Shown here one piece after another: positions 1-11,700 of a DNA stretch of 64,000 bases. The stretch is from Sphagnum magellanicum (Eukaryota; Streptophyta; Sphagnopsida; Sphagnales; Sphagnaceae). The notes under the pieces are model-generated. The model was not told the DNA's origin. It saw nothing but the letters and a program-made list of their open reading frames with translations, and ran no database searches. Every line of letters starts with the position of its first letter. Positions within the stretch are counted from its first letter, which is position 1. The translations under genes and the position numbers were made by a program. The DNA lies in NCBI GenBank assembly GCA_021904315.1, contig CM038911.1:21673390-21737389 (forward strand). Direction: 5' to 3'.

Positions 1-264
1 ATCTTCACTGCTATTCACATCAGTGGGGTTTATTTCTTCATCCACCATCTTTTGGGCCTCGCAAATCAATCCCCAATATTCAGTGTCTAGTGCTGAAACC
101 CTATTCACCTTTCTTTTTAGAGCAAATATCTCAGCTAAGAAATTAAAATTCTCTTCTACAAATTCCCTAGACAGATTAATTTCTTCATGTTCTTCCCTCT
201 GCATCAATTCAACATCAATAGTCTGGGAGATGGTGAGGATATGTGGACTCAAGGTGGAGGATTT

Positions 265-579
265 CTAGACTTGTGCCACACTAGCATCCTTCTTCTCATT
301 TTGTATCTCCACCCCAAAATCTTCATCTTCATCATGTGAACCAACTGGATTACGGTTCAATGCATCAACATTTGCATGCCTAGCTCCTACTTTGTGGATA
401 ATTTTGAAATTGAAGTCTTGGAGCATGGAAATCCACCTGCCTCTCCTGCCAAATGGATCAGAAACTATTACAAGCCATTTTAATGGCTTGTGGTTAGTCT
501 TGACAACAAAGGAGGCTTGATATAAATATTGCCAGAAATGCATTATCCCCCATATTAAAGCATAGCACTCACCTTCCAT
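265..579 (-). pseudogene. Element A RNase H domain fragment
   Basis: A 104-residue minus-strand open segment. It begins with EGECYALIWGIMHFWQYL and continues with VVKTNHKPLKWL, matching the RNase H segment of Ty3/gypsy pol, in which the acidic residue of the E-x-E/A-L-A motif and the T-D-H-K/Q-P-L stretch are conserved. Here the usual Asp of TDH is Asn (TNHKPL), which would remove a metal ligand. It ends in GARHANVDALNR, the usual close of this domain (normally N-x-A-D-A-L-S-R). It follows the RT domain in the same transcript direction. It is a fragment of a decayed polyprotein, not a host gene. Confidence 0.85.
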
Positions 580-599
580 AGGATGGAACTTTCTTTGTG

Positions 600-1480
600 A
601 GGGTGTAAGACCCTTATTTGCATATGCAATAACACATTCATGTTTATCTTGATTCTAGGATTGAACCGACCCTACTCTTTTTATAGACCAGTTTACATCA
701 AGTATGAAGGGTCTTTCAAAGTTAGGTTTTACAAGGATGGGTGCTTCAATCAACTTGAGCTTGAGTGTGTCAAAAGCTTTTTGATAGGTAAGGGTCCAAA
801 GGAAACTCTAATCCTTCTTAGTCAAATCAAAAAGTGGCACAACAATTTTGCATACCCACGTACAAAATTCATGTAATATCTTCCCACAATCGTGTAAGAA
901 CAACCTTCAAATGTGTAAGGTGTTTTTCCCATGTTTGGCTATGTATGTTGATGTCATCAACAAAGACCTTCAAAAATTGGTCTGTCGGCCAATCCTTAAA
1001 CATTTCTGCCATGGTTATGGAAAATGTCCCAGTTGCATTCTTTAGTTCAAACATCATCACATTCTAGTCATAGAGACCAGACTTTGTGATTATGGCTATA
1101 TTTTTACATCATTTGGCGACAATTAAATTTGCCAAAAGCCAGATTGCAAATCCAATGCACTACACGATTGGTTGCTTCCCATCTAAGAGAAAATATCATC
1201 AATCAAAGGCATTGGAAATGTATCCCTTTTGGTATGCATGTTCAATGGTCTGTAATCACCATAGATTTGCCTACTGCCATCTTTCTCATCAAGTAGACTA
1301 ACTCTGCAAGCATATTCAGAGTCATTATTCTTCATCTTACTAAGCTTGATCAATGCTTGAATCTATCTTTTCACTTCAACTTCTTCCCAATAAGATAGCC
1401 TCCTAAGTGTGGTGCGACATGGGGGAAAGCCTTGTGTGTCAATTGCATGTTCCCTTATTGTGTAACACCCCAATTCCCCT
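600..1480 (-). pseudogene. Element A reverse transcriptase domain (decayed)
   Basis: Minus-strand reading of this stretch gives RT motifs in the correct order but in more than one frame. The N-terminal part includes HAIDTQGFPPCR and QIQALIKLSKMKN. The GDYRPLN motif is encoded at 1260-1240, followed by TFPMPLIDDI. The catalytic FVDD box (Y/F-V/L-D-D) lies at 964-953. The region from about 1060 to 600 is the palm-thumb part preceding RNase H. Stops and frame changes between the motifs show that it is non-functional. It is the same polyprotein as the protease upstream (higher coordinates) and RNase H downstream. Confidence 0.85.
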
Positions 1481-2162
1481 TTGTGCCAAACAAAGACATC
1501 TTTAAAGTCCTCCAACAGAGTCCATAGTTCTTCAACTCGGTTTCCATCGAGAGCCTAATCAAACTTTATCATGGATCGTATCTCATCCCACCTTTCATCT
1601 CCAGATGGAACAACATGTTGCATGTTTTCATGATTCAGATGCATTGGATTAAGCATAGGCACATTAACCGAACACCCCTTGAGATTTTTTGATTCTTCAA
1701 CAGCTACCCATTGAAGCCAATCAGCATAATTATCCCCTTTTGTTAAATACTCCTCCAACAGTCTGCAATGCCGATCTTGTAAGATCAAATTCACAATTTG
1801 ATTGGCGGAATCATGTTGAAGAAGATGGTTTAGCCTTTAGTCCTTCAAATTATTTTCAGATGCCGCATCATTTTCCTACATGATCAGGTTTAACTAAGCA
1901 TCTTCCTCATCAATCTCACTTTCAAATTCAGTTATGTTGTCATAAGATAATCTTTCATCATTAGGATGGTTTGGACTTGAAGAGCGTCCCCCTTTCCAAG
2001 ACAAGCCCTTCTCAAGTAGGTTCTCCATTTGTAATTGCTGGAACATCTTGTCAAGACTCTTAACATGTTCCACTGAAGAGGTAGGTTGTGTCTCCCATGT
2101 TGTATAATGTTCACCACATTCAAAGGGAGCATTTCCACATCAACCCTAGGTCCATGCCTAAC

Positions 2163-2438
2163 CTATATGGTTCCCTTTTCTACATCGACCATTGCTCCAA
2201 TCTTCATGAGGAAGTCTAAACCTAGCAAGAGGTCATATGTATCTGTATCCACCACCAAAAACACCATATTGTAAACAACATTGCCAACATGCATAGGTAT
2301 GTCATTTAGCCTCCCCAAAGCAGTGGTGACAGTTCCAAATGTAGTCTTGTATGTCTCATGTCCTAAGACCAAATGCATGATCCTAAGCTCTTGTACTATA
2401 CTGGTTGCCATTATTGACATAGATGCGCCAGTATCCAC
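2163..2438 (-). pseudogene. Element A aspartic protease domain
   Basis: This 91-residue minus-strand segment starts MDTGASMSIMA. D-T-G-A-S is the active-site motif of retroviral-type aspartic proteases that mature Gag-Pol. The flap and the C-terminal hydrophobic motif follow, with DTYDLLLGLDFLMKIGAMVD matching the usual L-L-G-x-D-F/W-L segment of Ty3/gypsy proteases. The catalytic triad residues are intact. It lies between gag and RT, as expected. The surrounding frame (2411-2677, minus) links it to gag but is interrupted by stops, so the protease is part of a broken gag-pro-pol frame. Confidence 0.85.
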
Positions 2439-2947
2439 AGTCCTTCAATCATCCCATTATTGATTTCCATGGGCAAGTGCATGGTTTTACCTTGGTAAGT
2501 TTTGTTCATAGAAATCCTTCTGATAATAGGGGTATTGTTGATAGTAACAACTTGATTCCTGCTAGTCTTTTCATCTTTCCTTCTTCTAGCCAGTTTAACC
2601 AACCCTTCAAAATACTTTAATTCTCTAGAGATCCTCATGATTGTCTCCATGAGGGTTAGAAAAATCCGACCCTTCATGAAATGTAAAAGAATTTTTTATC
2701 TTGCTCCAAAATTGGGCATTGTTTCCATGGTCCTGTCTTTTGCATCAGCGCCTTTAGCTTGTTCGGCAATTCCTTTTGCTTCATTAGCTTGCATTAAAAG
2801 TCTTTTCTTTGGAATCCTATTTCCAGATGACAAATGGTGATTAACACCACAAATCCTATTTAATTATGTTAGTGTGGCCTCTTCATCATTGACCAACACC
2901 TCAAGGTAATTGGCAGTGGAGTTAGAAGATTTAGCATCTTTCTTTTT

Positions 2948-3763
2948 CTAACAATGATCCTCTGAGTGCCTTAAACCATTGCAGAATGAACACCTTATGC
3001 CACAGTTCTTAGTCCTATGTCCTGTGCCACATTTATTGCATTTGGGCCACATATCATTGTGCTTTGGACAAGCCACTGCAATGTGGTCTTCAGCTTGGCA
3101 TAATTGACACCTAGATGTACTCCCAGAAGAGCTAACACTAGCTCCATTTCTATTGCCAGATTCCCTAAGGAAATGTATCAAGGTTTCATTCAACATTGAC
3201 AACTGTTTATCTATAGATGATTCTCCAATTACATCTTCATCCTTCTCCTCCCTGAGGGGATCATATGGTGTTTCCCCTAGGTCTCCTAGCAACCTCTGAA
3301 TCTTTATTGCTACAATCACCATTTCCTCGATGTCTGTGTATGTCTTCACCACACAAAGTCTTCTAAGTTCTAGCCTTAGTCGAGCCAGAAACCTTTTCCT
3401 CTGCTTAACATCTCCAATCTTCCCTTTATGGAAAAGTTTATCCAACCTTTCAAAATACTTCTCAACCCATTCTTTGGGTTCTTGTTTGATTGCATAAAGT
3501 TTGACATGAATTTCATTTGCATTAACATCACCAAACTTTTGAACAATTGCAATCCTTAAAATAGTCCAATCTGTCGATGGTGGATTGAGTTTCTTAAACC
3601 ATTCTTTAACTTGATTGCGCAAGTTCAATTTGGCTATCTTAAACAACTTATCATCATTGAAATCTCTGACCATAATTGCCATAGTTAGATGTTCAACCCG
3701 ATCATTCACATCCTCATGGTCCTTACCCCAAAACAACTCATCCATACCTTGAGGACTAGTCAT
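2948..3763 (-). CDS. gag: Element A Gag protein with three zinc knuckles
   Basis: This is the longest open frame in the window at 271 residues and starts at an ATG (MTSPQGMDEL). Residues 1-150 fit the Ty3/gypsy Gag capsid fold (retrotrans_gag): WFKKLNPPSTDW, then IVQKFGDVNANE and EPKEWVEKYFERLDKL, the region that builds the virus-like particle. The C-terminus carries three CCHC knuckles for nucleic-acid binding: C219/C222/H227/C232, C242/C245/H249/C254 (spacing C-x2-C-x3-H-x4-C) and C258/C261/H266/C271. Most plant Gag proteins have one or two. A stop follows directly after the last Cys; the readable frame that continues towards protease suggests this stop is secondary or a Gag-Pol boundary. 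It belongs to a transposon, not to the host gene set. Confidence 0.85.
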   Translation of the reverse strand: MTSPQGMDELFWGKDHEDVNDRVEHLTMAIMVRDFNDDKLFKIAKLNLRNQVKEWFKKLNPPSTDWTILRIAIVQKFGDVNANEIHVKLYAIKQEPKEWVEKYFERLDKLFHKGKIGDVKQRKRFLARLRLELRRLCVVKTYTDIEEMVIVAIKIQRLLGDLGETPYDPLREEKDEDVIGESSIDKQLSMLNETLIHFLRESGNRNGASVSSSGSTSRCQLCQAEDHIAVACPKHNDMWPKCNKCGTGHRTKNCGIRCSFCNGLRHSEDHC

Positions 3764-5048
3764 GGTGCTTTATTGGATTCAGATCAAATAGTGAAAATTA
3801 TTGGGACAAACTGTCTATAATGAATTTTTTGCAAATGTAGAAATCTTCATGATCACAAACCTTGCTAATCCATTTTCCCTTCTCTGATGTACTTAATACA
3901 TAAAATATTCCTTCTCTCTATGTTGTCATTATAGGATCTAAGGATAAGGGTTTTAGGTGAGGTATCAGTGTTTGAAACCCAGGCTCAGACACCACATCAA
4001 GCAACCATACATCTACTTCATCCAATGTACAATTATTGAATGTTAACAAGTGAAAAACACTGCATGATAAATCTATTCCCACATCTAGCCTTCATCTAAG
4101 TTACCACATTAATGAAGGATTCATAATCACTATGACAGTCAAGTCTTAATTCTCAAGAACTTGAAGACAGAGTCCAACTTGGGTTATTAATGAAAATCAA
4201 CTAATCTAGTGACTACATACCTTCCACTATGCTCTTGGGAAAACACAATCTTATTAAAGGATATGACTTTAATGGGTTTCTAGAATTCATGACCTCTTCC
4301 TAAGCAGAAATTAAAGGTTACATTGCACTTATCTATTCCAAGAACTCATGTTGCTCTTCTTTTGTTACTGGAATAAGATCTTGAAATTTTTTTGGCAAAG
4401 GTGAGAAAGTTTTCTCATCTAAGCTATCTAGTTGCCATGCTTGTTGAAATTCAACATTTTGCCAAAGCCTCCAGCACATCAATCATGATGATACACTTGA
4501 TGCTTCAACTTTGATAATCTTGTCACCTGCTTCGAATAAGACCTCAATTTCGAACATCAAAAATATTGTGAATTGATTAGGAGATCTTGTAAAATAAGGT
4601 ATCCAAATATCTCCAACCCTAGGAATTTCCTTGGTTTTATCTAACACAATGTGGGTAAATCTATGCGAGGTATGAGGTGAAGTGGAATTGTTGCTACAAC
4701 TCTACACTTGTGTACCAGTCGCTTATTCCATCGTGTGACTTCACCCACACTCTCACCCTAGACACACACCCATTATGTGTGATTTTGATGGCAATATCTC
4801 CAACTTGTGCTTTTGCAAGGTTGAATCCCACCATAGTCACCACCCCAAATCAAACCAACCTTAAAACCATAAATCCTACTTGACTTGAAGGGTTATTGAA
4901 ACTCCTAACAATTTGCTGATCATGGATTGCTTCAAGATCAATAACAAATTGATCAGAATTAGAACTGGACATGGTTTCCCGAGACATAAAACCTATCACC
5001 ACACATAATGTTGTTCTAAATTAATACATTATGTACCTAAGTCGACCT

Positions 5049-5060
5049 GCTCTGATACCA
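5049..5060 (-). other. Element A primer binding site (initiator tRNA-Met)
   Basis: The minus strand reads TGGTATCAGAGC, the classic plant retrotransposon PBS complementary to the 3' end of initiator tRNA-Met. It lies upstream of gag on the same strand. This fixes the inner edge of the 5' LTR within a few bases to the right (about 5061-5076). Confidence 0.85.
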
Positions 5061-6240
5061 AAAACTACAACACATGATAATCAGAGCACAAAACACACAT
5101 ATATTGAATGGTAAATACACACTCAGAATCACCCACTGGCATGAGCTTGTGGTCACCTGATTCAGATCTTGGGATCATTTAAGTTTTTGCCTATTTTAAC
5201 AAAGAGAGGCTTGAGGTCTTTAAGGGGTTAGATCGCTTTGATCTTTCTTTCTTGAGCCCACTGGCCTTCTTTCTCCTTTTCAATTTCTTCAAACCATATG
5301 AACCTAAGACCACATCAGACTTCCACAAGAACCCAAGTTCCTATTTACATTTGGTAACATAAATCCCTAAGCCCAAATGAATTACATAAAGCAGTGTTCA
5401 TGACACCGTCCCTCAAATAGACAACACATAAGAACAAGAAAACAACATACTTCAACTCCCTAGTGATTGGTTCACAAATTTTACAAAGAACCACAGCCCT
5501 TCCTTTTATGATTCACATTGTAAAATCAACAAACTATAATTGTTCTTCAGAGTTCCCAATAATCAAAGTGTTCTCTCATGATATGCACATAAACAACATT
5601 TACATACAGACCAACCCAATAAACACATATTGAGAAGGTAAATTGGGCCACCTTTGAGATCTCTGGGATTTTCATCAGCCCCTTTATTAACCATCAAAAC
5701 CAACCCTTAGACTAAATTTTTGCCTCTTGAAGTACATTGTGTAGCAGATCTCTCTGTACCTTTATTAGAGACAAAAATCTAGTTTTTTTTCTTCTCTAAA
5801 AATCTCTACCTACTGAACTCAAAAACCAAACCTTCCCCACTTATCTGCTTTGATGTTCATCCTTCTACCACTCCCCAACAAGATTTCCACCAATTGCATT
5901 TCACTTGGTAGCTTCCTTGCCACACAGTCATCCAACATCTAGCAATAGCCACAACAACATACACATCCCAAATAAAAGAAAACGACATAAAAATTTCAAC
6001 GCCATAAACACCACCGCATCTCCATTAGTGCTCTTCCTTGTCTTCATGCCGTTGTGAGTAAACATTCCTAGCAGAAAATAGGAGAAAATGTTCTTTCCTT
6101 GAAACCCTAAAACCCCTTCCTACTCACACCCAAACCTTAAAGTTAAAAACTTGTTACACACCATCTAACATAGAGAGATAAGTGTTCTCCCTCTTCACAC
6201 ATTAAACATGAATTTTGAACCATAGTTTACTATGATATCA
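5061..6240 (-). other. Probable 5' LTR region of element A (outer end not resolved)
   Basis: By position, the 5' LTR of element A must begin just right of the primer site. No second LTR is available in the window for comparison, and I could not identify a clean TG terminus or target duplication, so the right boundary given is only a guess. The tract is non-coding in both strands. The leader between 3764 and 5048 (minus) also has no long frame, though a short open segment starts at 4972 (MSSSNSDQFVIDLEAI). Confidence 0.4.
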
Positions 6241-8396
6241 TTTAAATAAAGACATTTGGGCCAATCACTGTAATCATTTAATTAAAGGTAGCTTGTTGAC
6301 TCAAAACACCTTTGTGAAAAAGCACAACATTCAATGCAAAAGTTGGGTGCACCGTGCCATAGTCAATTTTCACACTATGGCATTGTTATTCTTCCACCAA
6401 TTTAGTCATACATTGATGAAACCTTGCCAATCATAAAATAATCAAAGCACCCAAAAAAAAGAAACAAGGAACAAGGACCCATGCGTCCACGACAACAAAT
6501 GAGCCACCTAATAGGACGGACCACAAGGGGAACATCAAGTTTTCGAACCCCTTTCAATTGCAAAAAACATGTCAAATAAGGAATAGGGAGAACTTCTTGA
6601 AAAAAAATCTAGCTTAGATGAACCTTCATCTATGGCAATTGCACGTCTCAAAATAGAGATTGCTTGCGCATGTTGTAACATCATTGATGCATTTTGTCTA
6701 TAAAATGAGCACAAAACTGAAAGAGGAATGCTTCAAATGCCTTCCACTCCTCATTTCATGTTGGCACATTGATGAAAAAATTCATCTATTTGTTAATGTA
6801 AACATTCAAAAACCTTTATAACTAGAGGGAGAAACATGTCCACTGAAAATTGATTGTAATAAAGATCATCCTTCATCTAAGCTAAAATTGTCGCAACAAC
6901 CTTCTGAAAAAGGGTAGCCCACAAAACAAAATCAATTGGAGTGAAATCAACAATGATAACATTTGTCAACATGCAAACACCATCGATTAATAGCACAATG
7001 TCAATTTGACATTTTGAAAATTACAAGGCATGAGTGAAAGGACATGGGTTTGGTTTCACAAAACGTGAAATCTCGCATTTTTCATAATGGTTGTGAAAGT
7101 ATTTCACACAACATTGTGCGAAACCATCTCTGCCCCAACATGAATGCAATGAAGAAGGTGAATTCCTGTAGGATCCAAAGGTTGGCTATAAATGAAATGT
7201 GACATTTCAAGGATTAAAAGATGGAAGAGACCTAACTTAAGGTGCAACATGATGGGAAAAACATCTAAAGTTAGGTAGAAAAAAACGATGATTAGGCGAA
7301 TTGACAACCAAGTGTTCACACTTGGCCCCACACACAACTTCAAGTGCCTTTGGTGTGAATCAAAAGGTAAATTAGAAATGATGTTAGTAAAGGATTGGTT
7401 GTGTAATCTTTTTTAAATACTCTTTTGAAAGCAATTTGCGCCTCTCTCAACTAACTATTCAAAAGGGGGCACACATGTTGTAGCCCCCAAGGGGAAGAAA
7501 CTTTTATGTTGATTTCAAATGCGCCTAAAAAGGGAGAGGCCTAAACTACTTACACCTATTGCTTTTAACAAAAACGGACGAGAATCCAACAACAACTTGG
7601 AAGCTATAACAATGGCAACTAAGACCCAACTCCCTAGATAGGTAGTTGGAACAATGACCTACAAGGAAATCAACCCTACACCCCCATTAAAAATGGAGAG
7701 AACGACCTACTGACGGATTAGAAGGACCTTGGGGCACTTTAATGAGCTTGAATCCAAAAGTCTCTTAAAAACTCCAATTGAAATCAAATAAAAAACAATG
7801 AACAAATTCTAAAAACCTGGAAAGAGGGAAATAATAATACAAAAAGAAAAAATCTTTGGACGAAACATCGAAAGAAGATACCAAAAGTTACCTAAACATT
7901 TTCTAATTTTAAAAACATGTTTACATGTCGAATATCCTCACTTAAAGCCTCCTACAAAAAAAGAGACAAAAAAAAAGCAAAGCCAAAGAAAACATCAATG
8001 ATCGTGATACTACTAAGGAACAACAAAACTCAACATGAGAGACTAACCTAAGAATTAAATTAGAAGGAGCCCAAGTCTAACATTTATGAAGAAGAACAAA
8101 CAACCTCACAAAAATCGATGGAAAAACAAAATGATAAAAAATGATGACATGGACAAACTAGGAAAATACATTCCATTCAAAGATGTTCTTCAGCAGGGAG
8201 TTCTTACACATATAAAAAGAAATTACAAGACATAATCACTTGTGAACCTGACAAATGTGTCTAAGAATTGCACCAAAATAAATTAAATTGTTGATACCAG
8301 TTTTCTAAATCTTATGAGCTTTGCACCTCTTGGAATGGGGCACTCTCCAAATTCACGCAGTGAGGCCTTATTTTGGAACGCCCCTTTCCTGGGGAC
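6241..8396. other. AT-rich intergenic DNA, no gene recognised
   Basis: I see no convincing coding region. Around 6405-6610 the sequence resembles 23846-24050 (shared blocks such as acaaggggaacatc), marking a dispersed repeat. The rest, including the short minus-strand frame at 7104-7343, shows no recognisable motif. Confidence 0.6.
6405..6610 (+). repeat. Dispersed repeat R1, copy 1
   Basis: This block aligns by eye with 23846-24050 in the same orientation. Shared elements occur in the same order: gatgaaacc.tgccaa.cata, aatcaaagcacccaaaaaaa, acaaggggaacatc and ggagaacttcttg. The similarity fades after about 6610. The class is unknown; it may be the end of a larger old element. Confidence 0.6.
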
Positions 8397-8399
8397 TTA

Positions 8400-8731
8400 G
8401 AGCATGCGCAACGGCAGCAGTAGAATCTCCCCGTATGGTACTTTTTGGACGAAGATTTGCAGAAAAGCACTCTCAAAGTGCTTGGGGCCTGGAAATGTCC
8501 ACATGCTACTAGGCCCCCCCTAGAATGCCAGTAGGAGGAAATGACTGTTTCTCAGCAATAAATGACTATTTCTCATTGGCCAACTACAATGATTGGCCTT
8601 GGTGGTGAGAGTTAAAATAGTCTCCCTCACTTTGTCTAGTCTATCATTTCACGTTCATGGGTGGAGATGGGAGATAAACTAAATAAATAGTGCACATTGG
8701 TTCTAATCGAGGGCTGCTGTTGGTCATGCCC
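8400..8731 (+). mobile_element. PIF/Harbinger-like MITE, copy A
   Basis: A 332-bp non-coding element flanked by the 3-bp duplication TTA (8397-8399 and 8732-8734). The left end is gagcatgcgcaacggcagca; the reverse complement of the right end is gggcatgaccaacagcagc, so imperfect terminal inverted repeats of about 20 bp are present. TWA duplications and ends of the type GAGCATSYCCAACAGC are typical of PIF/Harbinger MITEs. The interior matches 39494-39819 in reverse orientation, for example the block around ttctcagcaataaatgac. There is no transposase, so movement would need a partner elsewhere. Confidence 0.8.
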
Positions 8732-8734
8732 TTA

Positions 8735-11700
8735 ATTACCTCCCACAAAAAAAACTTCACTGAATGTTAACTTGCATTCTGAAAACATTATTTCTCTGGT
8801 TATGTTGTAGACCAATAGGTACTGCGTACTTACTATACGATCTGAGAGAACAGTGCTGGACATTCTTTGCTGTGAGAAAGGTGCTGCAGGATCCTCATAA
8901 ATGAGGACTAAGAATTCTTGGTAATAGTCTGCATGGATGAGTGTGATGATCAATTTTGACACGGAAGAAAAAGCCTTTACATACAGAAATCACTTCACTC
9001 AGCGACGTCGTGTTTTAGCTCCCTTCCACCTGACATTGAAGACAGAAACAACAGGACCAAAATTGAGGAGTCTCCTGACTCGTAAGGAGCTACAATCTTC
9101 CTCTCTTGTTGCACTCAGGTAGTAGAGGAGGCCAGGACCCATCAAAACAAATTAAACAAAAGACAAATGGAAAAATTGAAAAATTATGAGAATAAAAAGG
9201 CGAAAAGTTGAAATTTTATATTAAAAACAAGAGAAATAGTTCAAAATTTCAAGGAAAAAAATATCATTGTACAATGCATTGTGACAATGTCCAAGTTTCA
9301 CGCCCCATGTGACCATTTTTATAAAAAGAAAGGAAATGATTTATGTATCCAAAGTGGCTATCCCCATAGGAAGATGTAAAAAGTGGTAATCATCCCTAGG
9401 AAGATTTAACTAAATCTAGTTATAGGCAAGATATGAAATATTTAGTCATCCTTCTAAAATTCTGGCTCCACACTCAAAACCAAACATAGAAATCTGACAA
9501 CTTCATTAAAATGATTTTTTAATTCAAATTTTTTTTGAATCTCAATATATTAATTTTTGGCAGGACAATCCTTAATTTTCAAAAATTATTAATTATTTGC
9601 TTCAACATGAACAACATTGTTATATGGGCACGGTATACACTATACACCATTGATGAAGTTTAGACAAGCATTTTCCAATTCTTGATTTCAAAAGGAACCT
9701 TTAATCTTGGTTTTAACTTTTTCTTTTTTGTTCTTGAAGGAACTTTTGATCTGGACTTGAGAATGGCTCTTTGGATTTTTAAATTTTTTTGTTCCAATCA
9801 TTTCCGCAAAGAGTTTAAAACTAGTATGATGTGTTAGAACCCTATTTATATAGATAGCTTTTACACATTGAATTGTTAGCTCACTCACAATTATCAAAAA
9901 AATAGTTAAACCACCAAATCTAACAATCCCATTCACTTGGAAAAATAACTTTCAGACTTCCAAACAACCCTATTTTGTTCAATATAAAAAATAATTTATC
10001 TTTCTTCATCATTTTCATTGTTATTTTAAAATTCTCACAAACCTACCAAACCCTATTACACATTCAACTATTAGTTCACTCAAGATACCTAAGAAATAAA
10101 AATGTAGATCATCAAGTTTAGCAATTGCAATGGCCACAACAATTTTTTTGCACACCTACACAGAAGCCTATTCACCATCCTCCTAATATTAGAGTACTAA
10201 TATGATATTATAACCTTTTTATGCATACATACAAGGTTAAAAACATCATCAGTTCTTTATGTATAGGAGAAGGGTCTAAATGTAAACCCTTCTCCCACAT
10301 GAAGGAAAGTACATTTTTAATCTTGTTTTTGAAAAATAAGACACTTTCAAAATCGTAAAGTCCCATTAAGATTTTCTTAGTGTATATTTTTGCGCCTCCT
10401 CAGGCACAACTTTTCCCTGTACCCTTAAGCTCCTGTAAGAAACCCATCAATGGCCAAACAGGACCTTACATGTACTTTTTCAAAATTTATCTATCTGGTA
10501 CTTTACTCCGGGAAAGGTTTCTTTTTGAAGTCTTTCATGAAGTGTGGTGCAACCCTCGGCCTATTGGCCTTGTGCCACCGCATTACTTCCCAAAGGACCT
10601 AAAAAAGAAACCTTACCCTATACATTGGTCATATTGACCAATCAATAGAACGTTACAATTTTGGACTTAGTCAACATGACCTTACAATTTGTAAGCATCT
10701 ACTTGAGGTTACTCTTGAGAAGGGACTGCAAAAAAATACACAATGCAAATTGCGCCACTTCTTTAAGTAGGTGTAAAATCCTTCTCATTCTTAAGGAGTA
10801 AACATAAGATCCATCCTTTTTTTTTGGTCTAGGAGGCTTATTCACAGATATAAGTTGCCCTGCAAATACACTTCAAGACCCATGTGCTCAAAAGTGTTTG
10901 ATTCCCATTGAGGTGGGCATGGCTACCAATAAATGCCACCTAGAAAGCGTTTAGGTAAGGACAAAATGGTGACCTAGTAATCAAGCCACACTTGGGGTTC
11001 TCTCTCTCTCTAAGGGGTTTGTTTCAAACCTCTCTTACTTCCATGATGCATGTGCAAACAACGCTGTCTTTTGGATTCCAAGACCTTAATCATTGCAGTT
11101 GGTGTTACTTTTCTCATAATTGTGATCTACTTAATTTTGTAATTTTGATTAAACTTTAGTGAATGTTTACACAAAGGATTGCCCTATATGCCATCCCCAA
11201 TTTCTGGTGCATTTTCCCATAAGAAGACAAGAAAAAGAACAGAGTTTGTTTGCCTTCCCAAAAACAATATTGATGAATTTCGAGTCTTGCTCTAGACAGG
11301 CTATTTACCCCAGGCAGTGATTGGTGAAACCATTCTATGTCCCAGACAAGATAGTGAGAGTGTGCTTAACTGCCTGCTTAATAGTTATGCACATGAAGCT
11401 GACATTGCAGAACTGGTTTATCCACAAAGGTTTGCTTATGTGACACTACGCCAATGGGTTGGTGTGATTGTAAGTTTACGTGGGGCTAATGTGTTGCATG
11501 ATGGCCTGGAGTCTGACCTGTTCATTGGCCACTTCGGGAAGAAAGAGGGTTTCTATACAATGGGTAGAAGAAACTTCGGAGTATAGCTGACATAGTTTGA
11601 AAGGACACAGAATTGGCAGAGGAATTTCGCAGGCTTCTTGAAAGCTGAATTCAGGCCTGATACACCTAGCAGGTGTACATAGGCTGACTCAATCTAGAAT

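Larger units (their letters stand above)
1..5060 (-). mobile_element. Ty3/gypsy retrotransposon A, internal region (truncated by window edge)
   Basis: Read on the minus strand, this tract carries in order a primer binding site, gag, an aspartic protease, reverse transcriptase and RNase H. That order is the hallmark of LTR retrotransposons, and the RT-RNase H type fits Ty3/gypsy. The integrase and 3' LTR must lie beyond position 1: at 1-264 the minus strand is still readable as the RNase H-integrase linker (for example EEHEEINLSREFVEENFNF). The frame is broken by several stops and small shifts, so the element is inactive as it stands. Lineage is not assigned; three zinc knuckles in gag are unusual. 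I am sure of the class and unsure of the family. Confidence 0.9.

Noticed and set aside
1459-1478. tgtaacaccccaattcccc, resembling the start of an LTR.
   Set aside because: It lies within the RT coding region of element A, whose motifs continue on both sides.
11317-11586. 89-codon plus-strand frame with balanced composition (MIGETILCPRQDSES).
   Set aside because: No recognised motif and no neighbouring exon-like segments.
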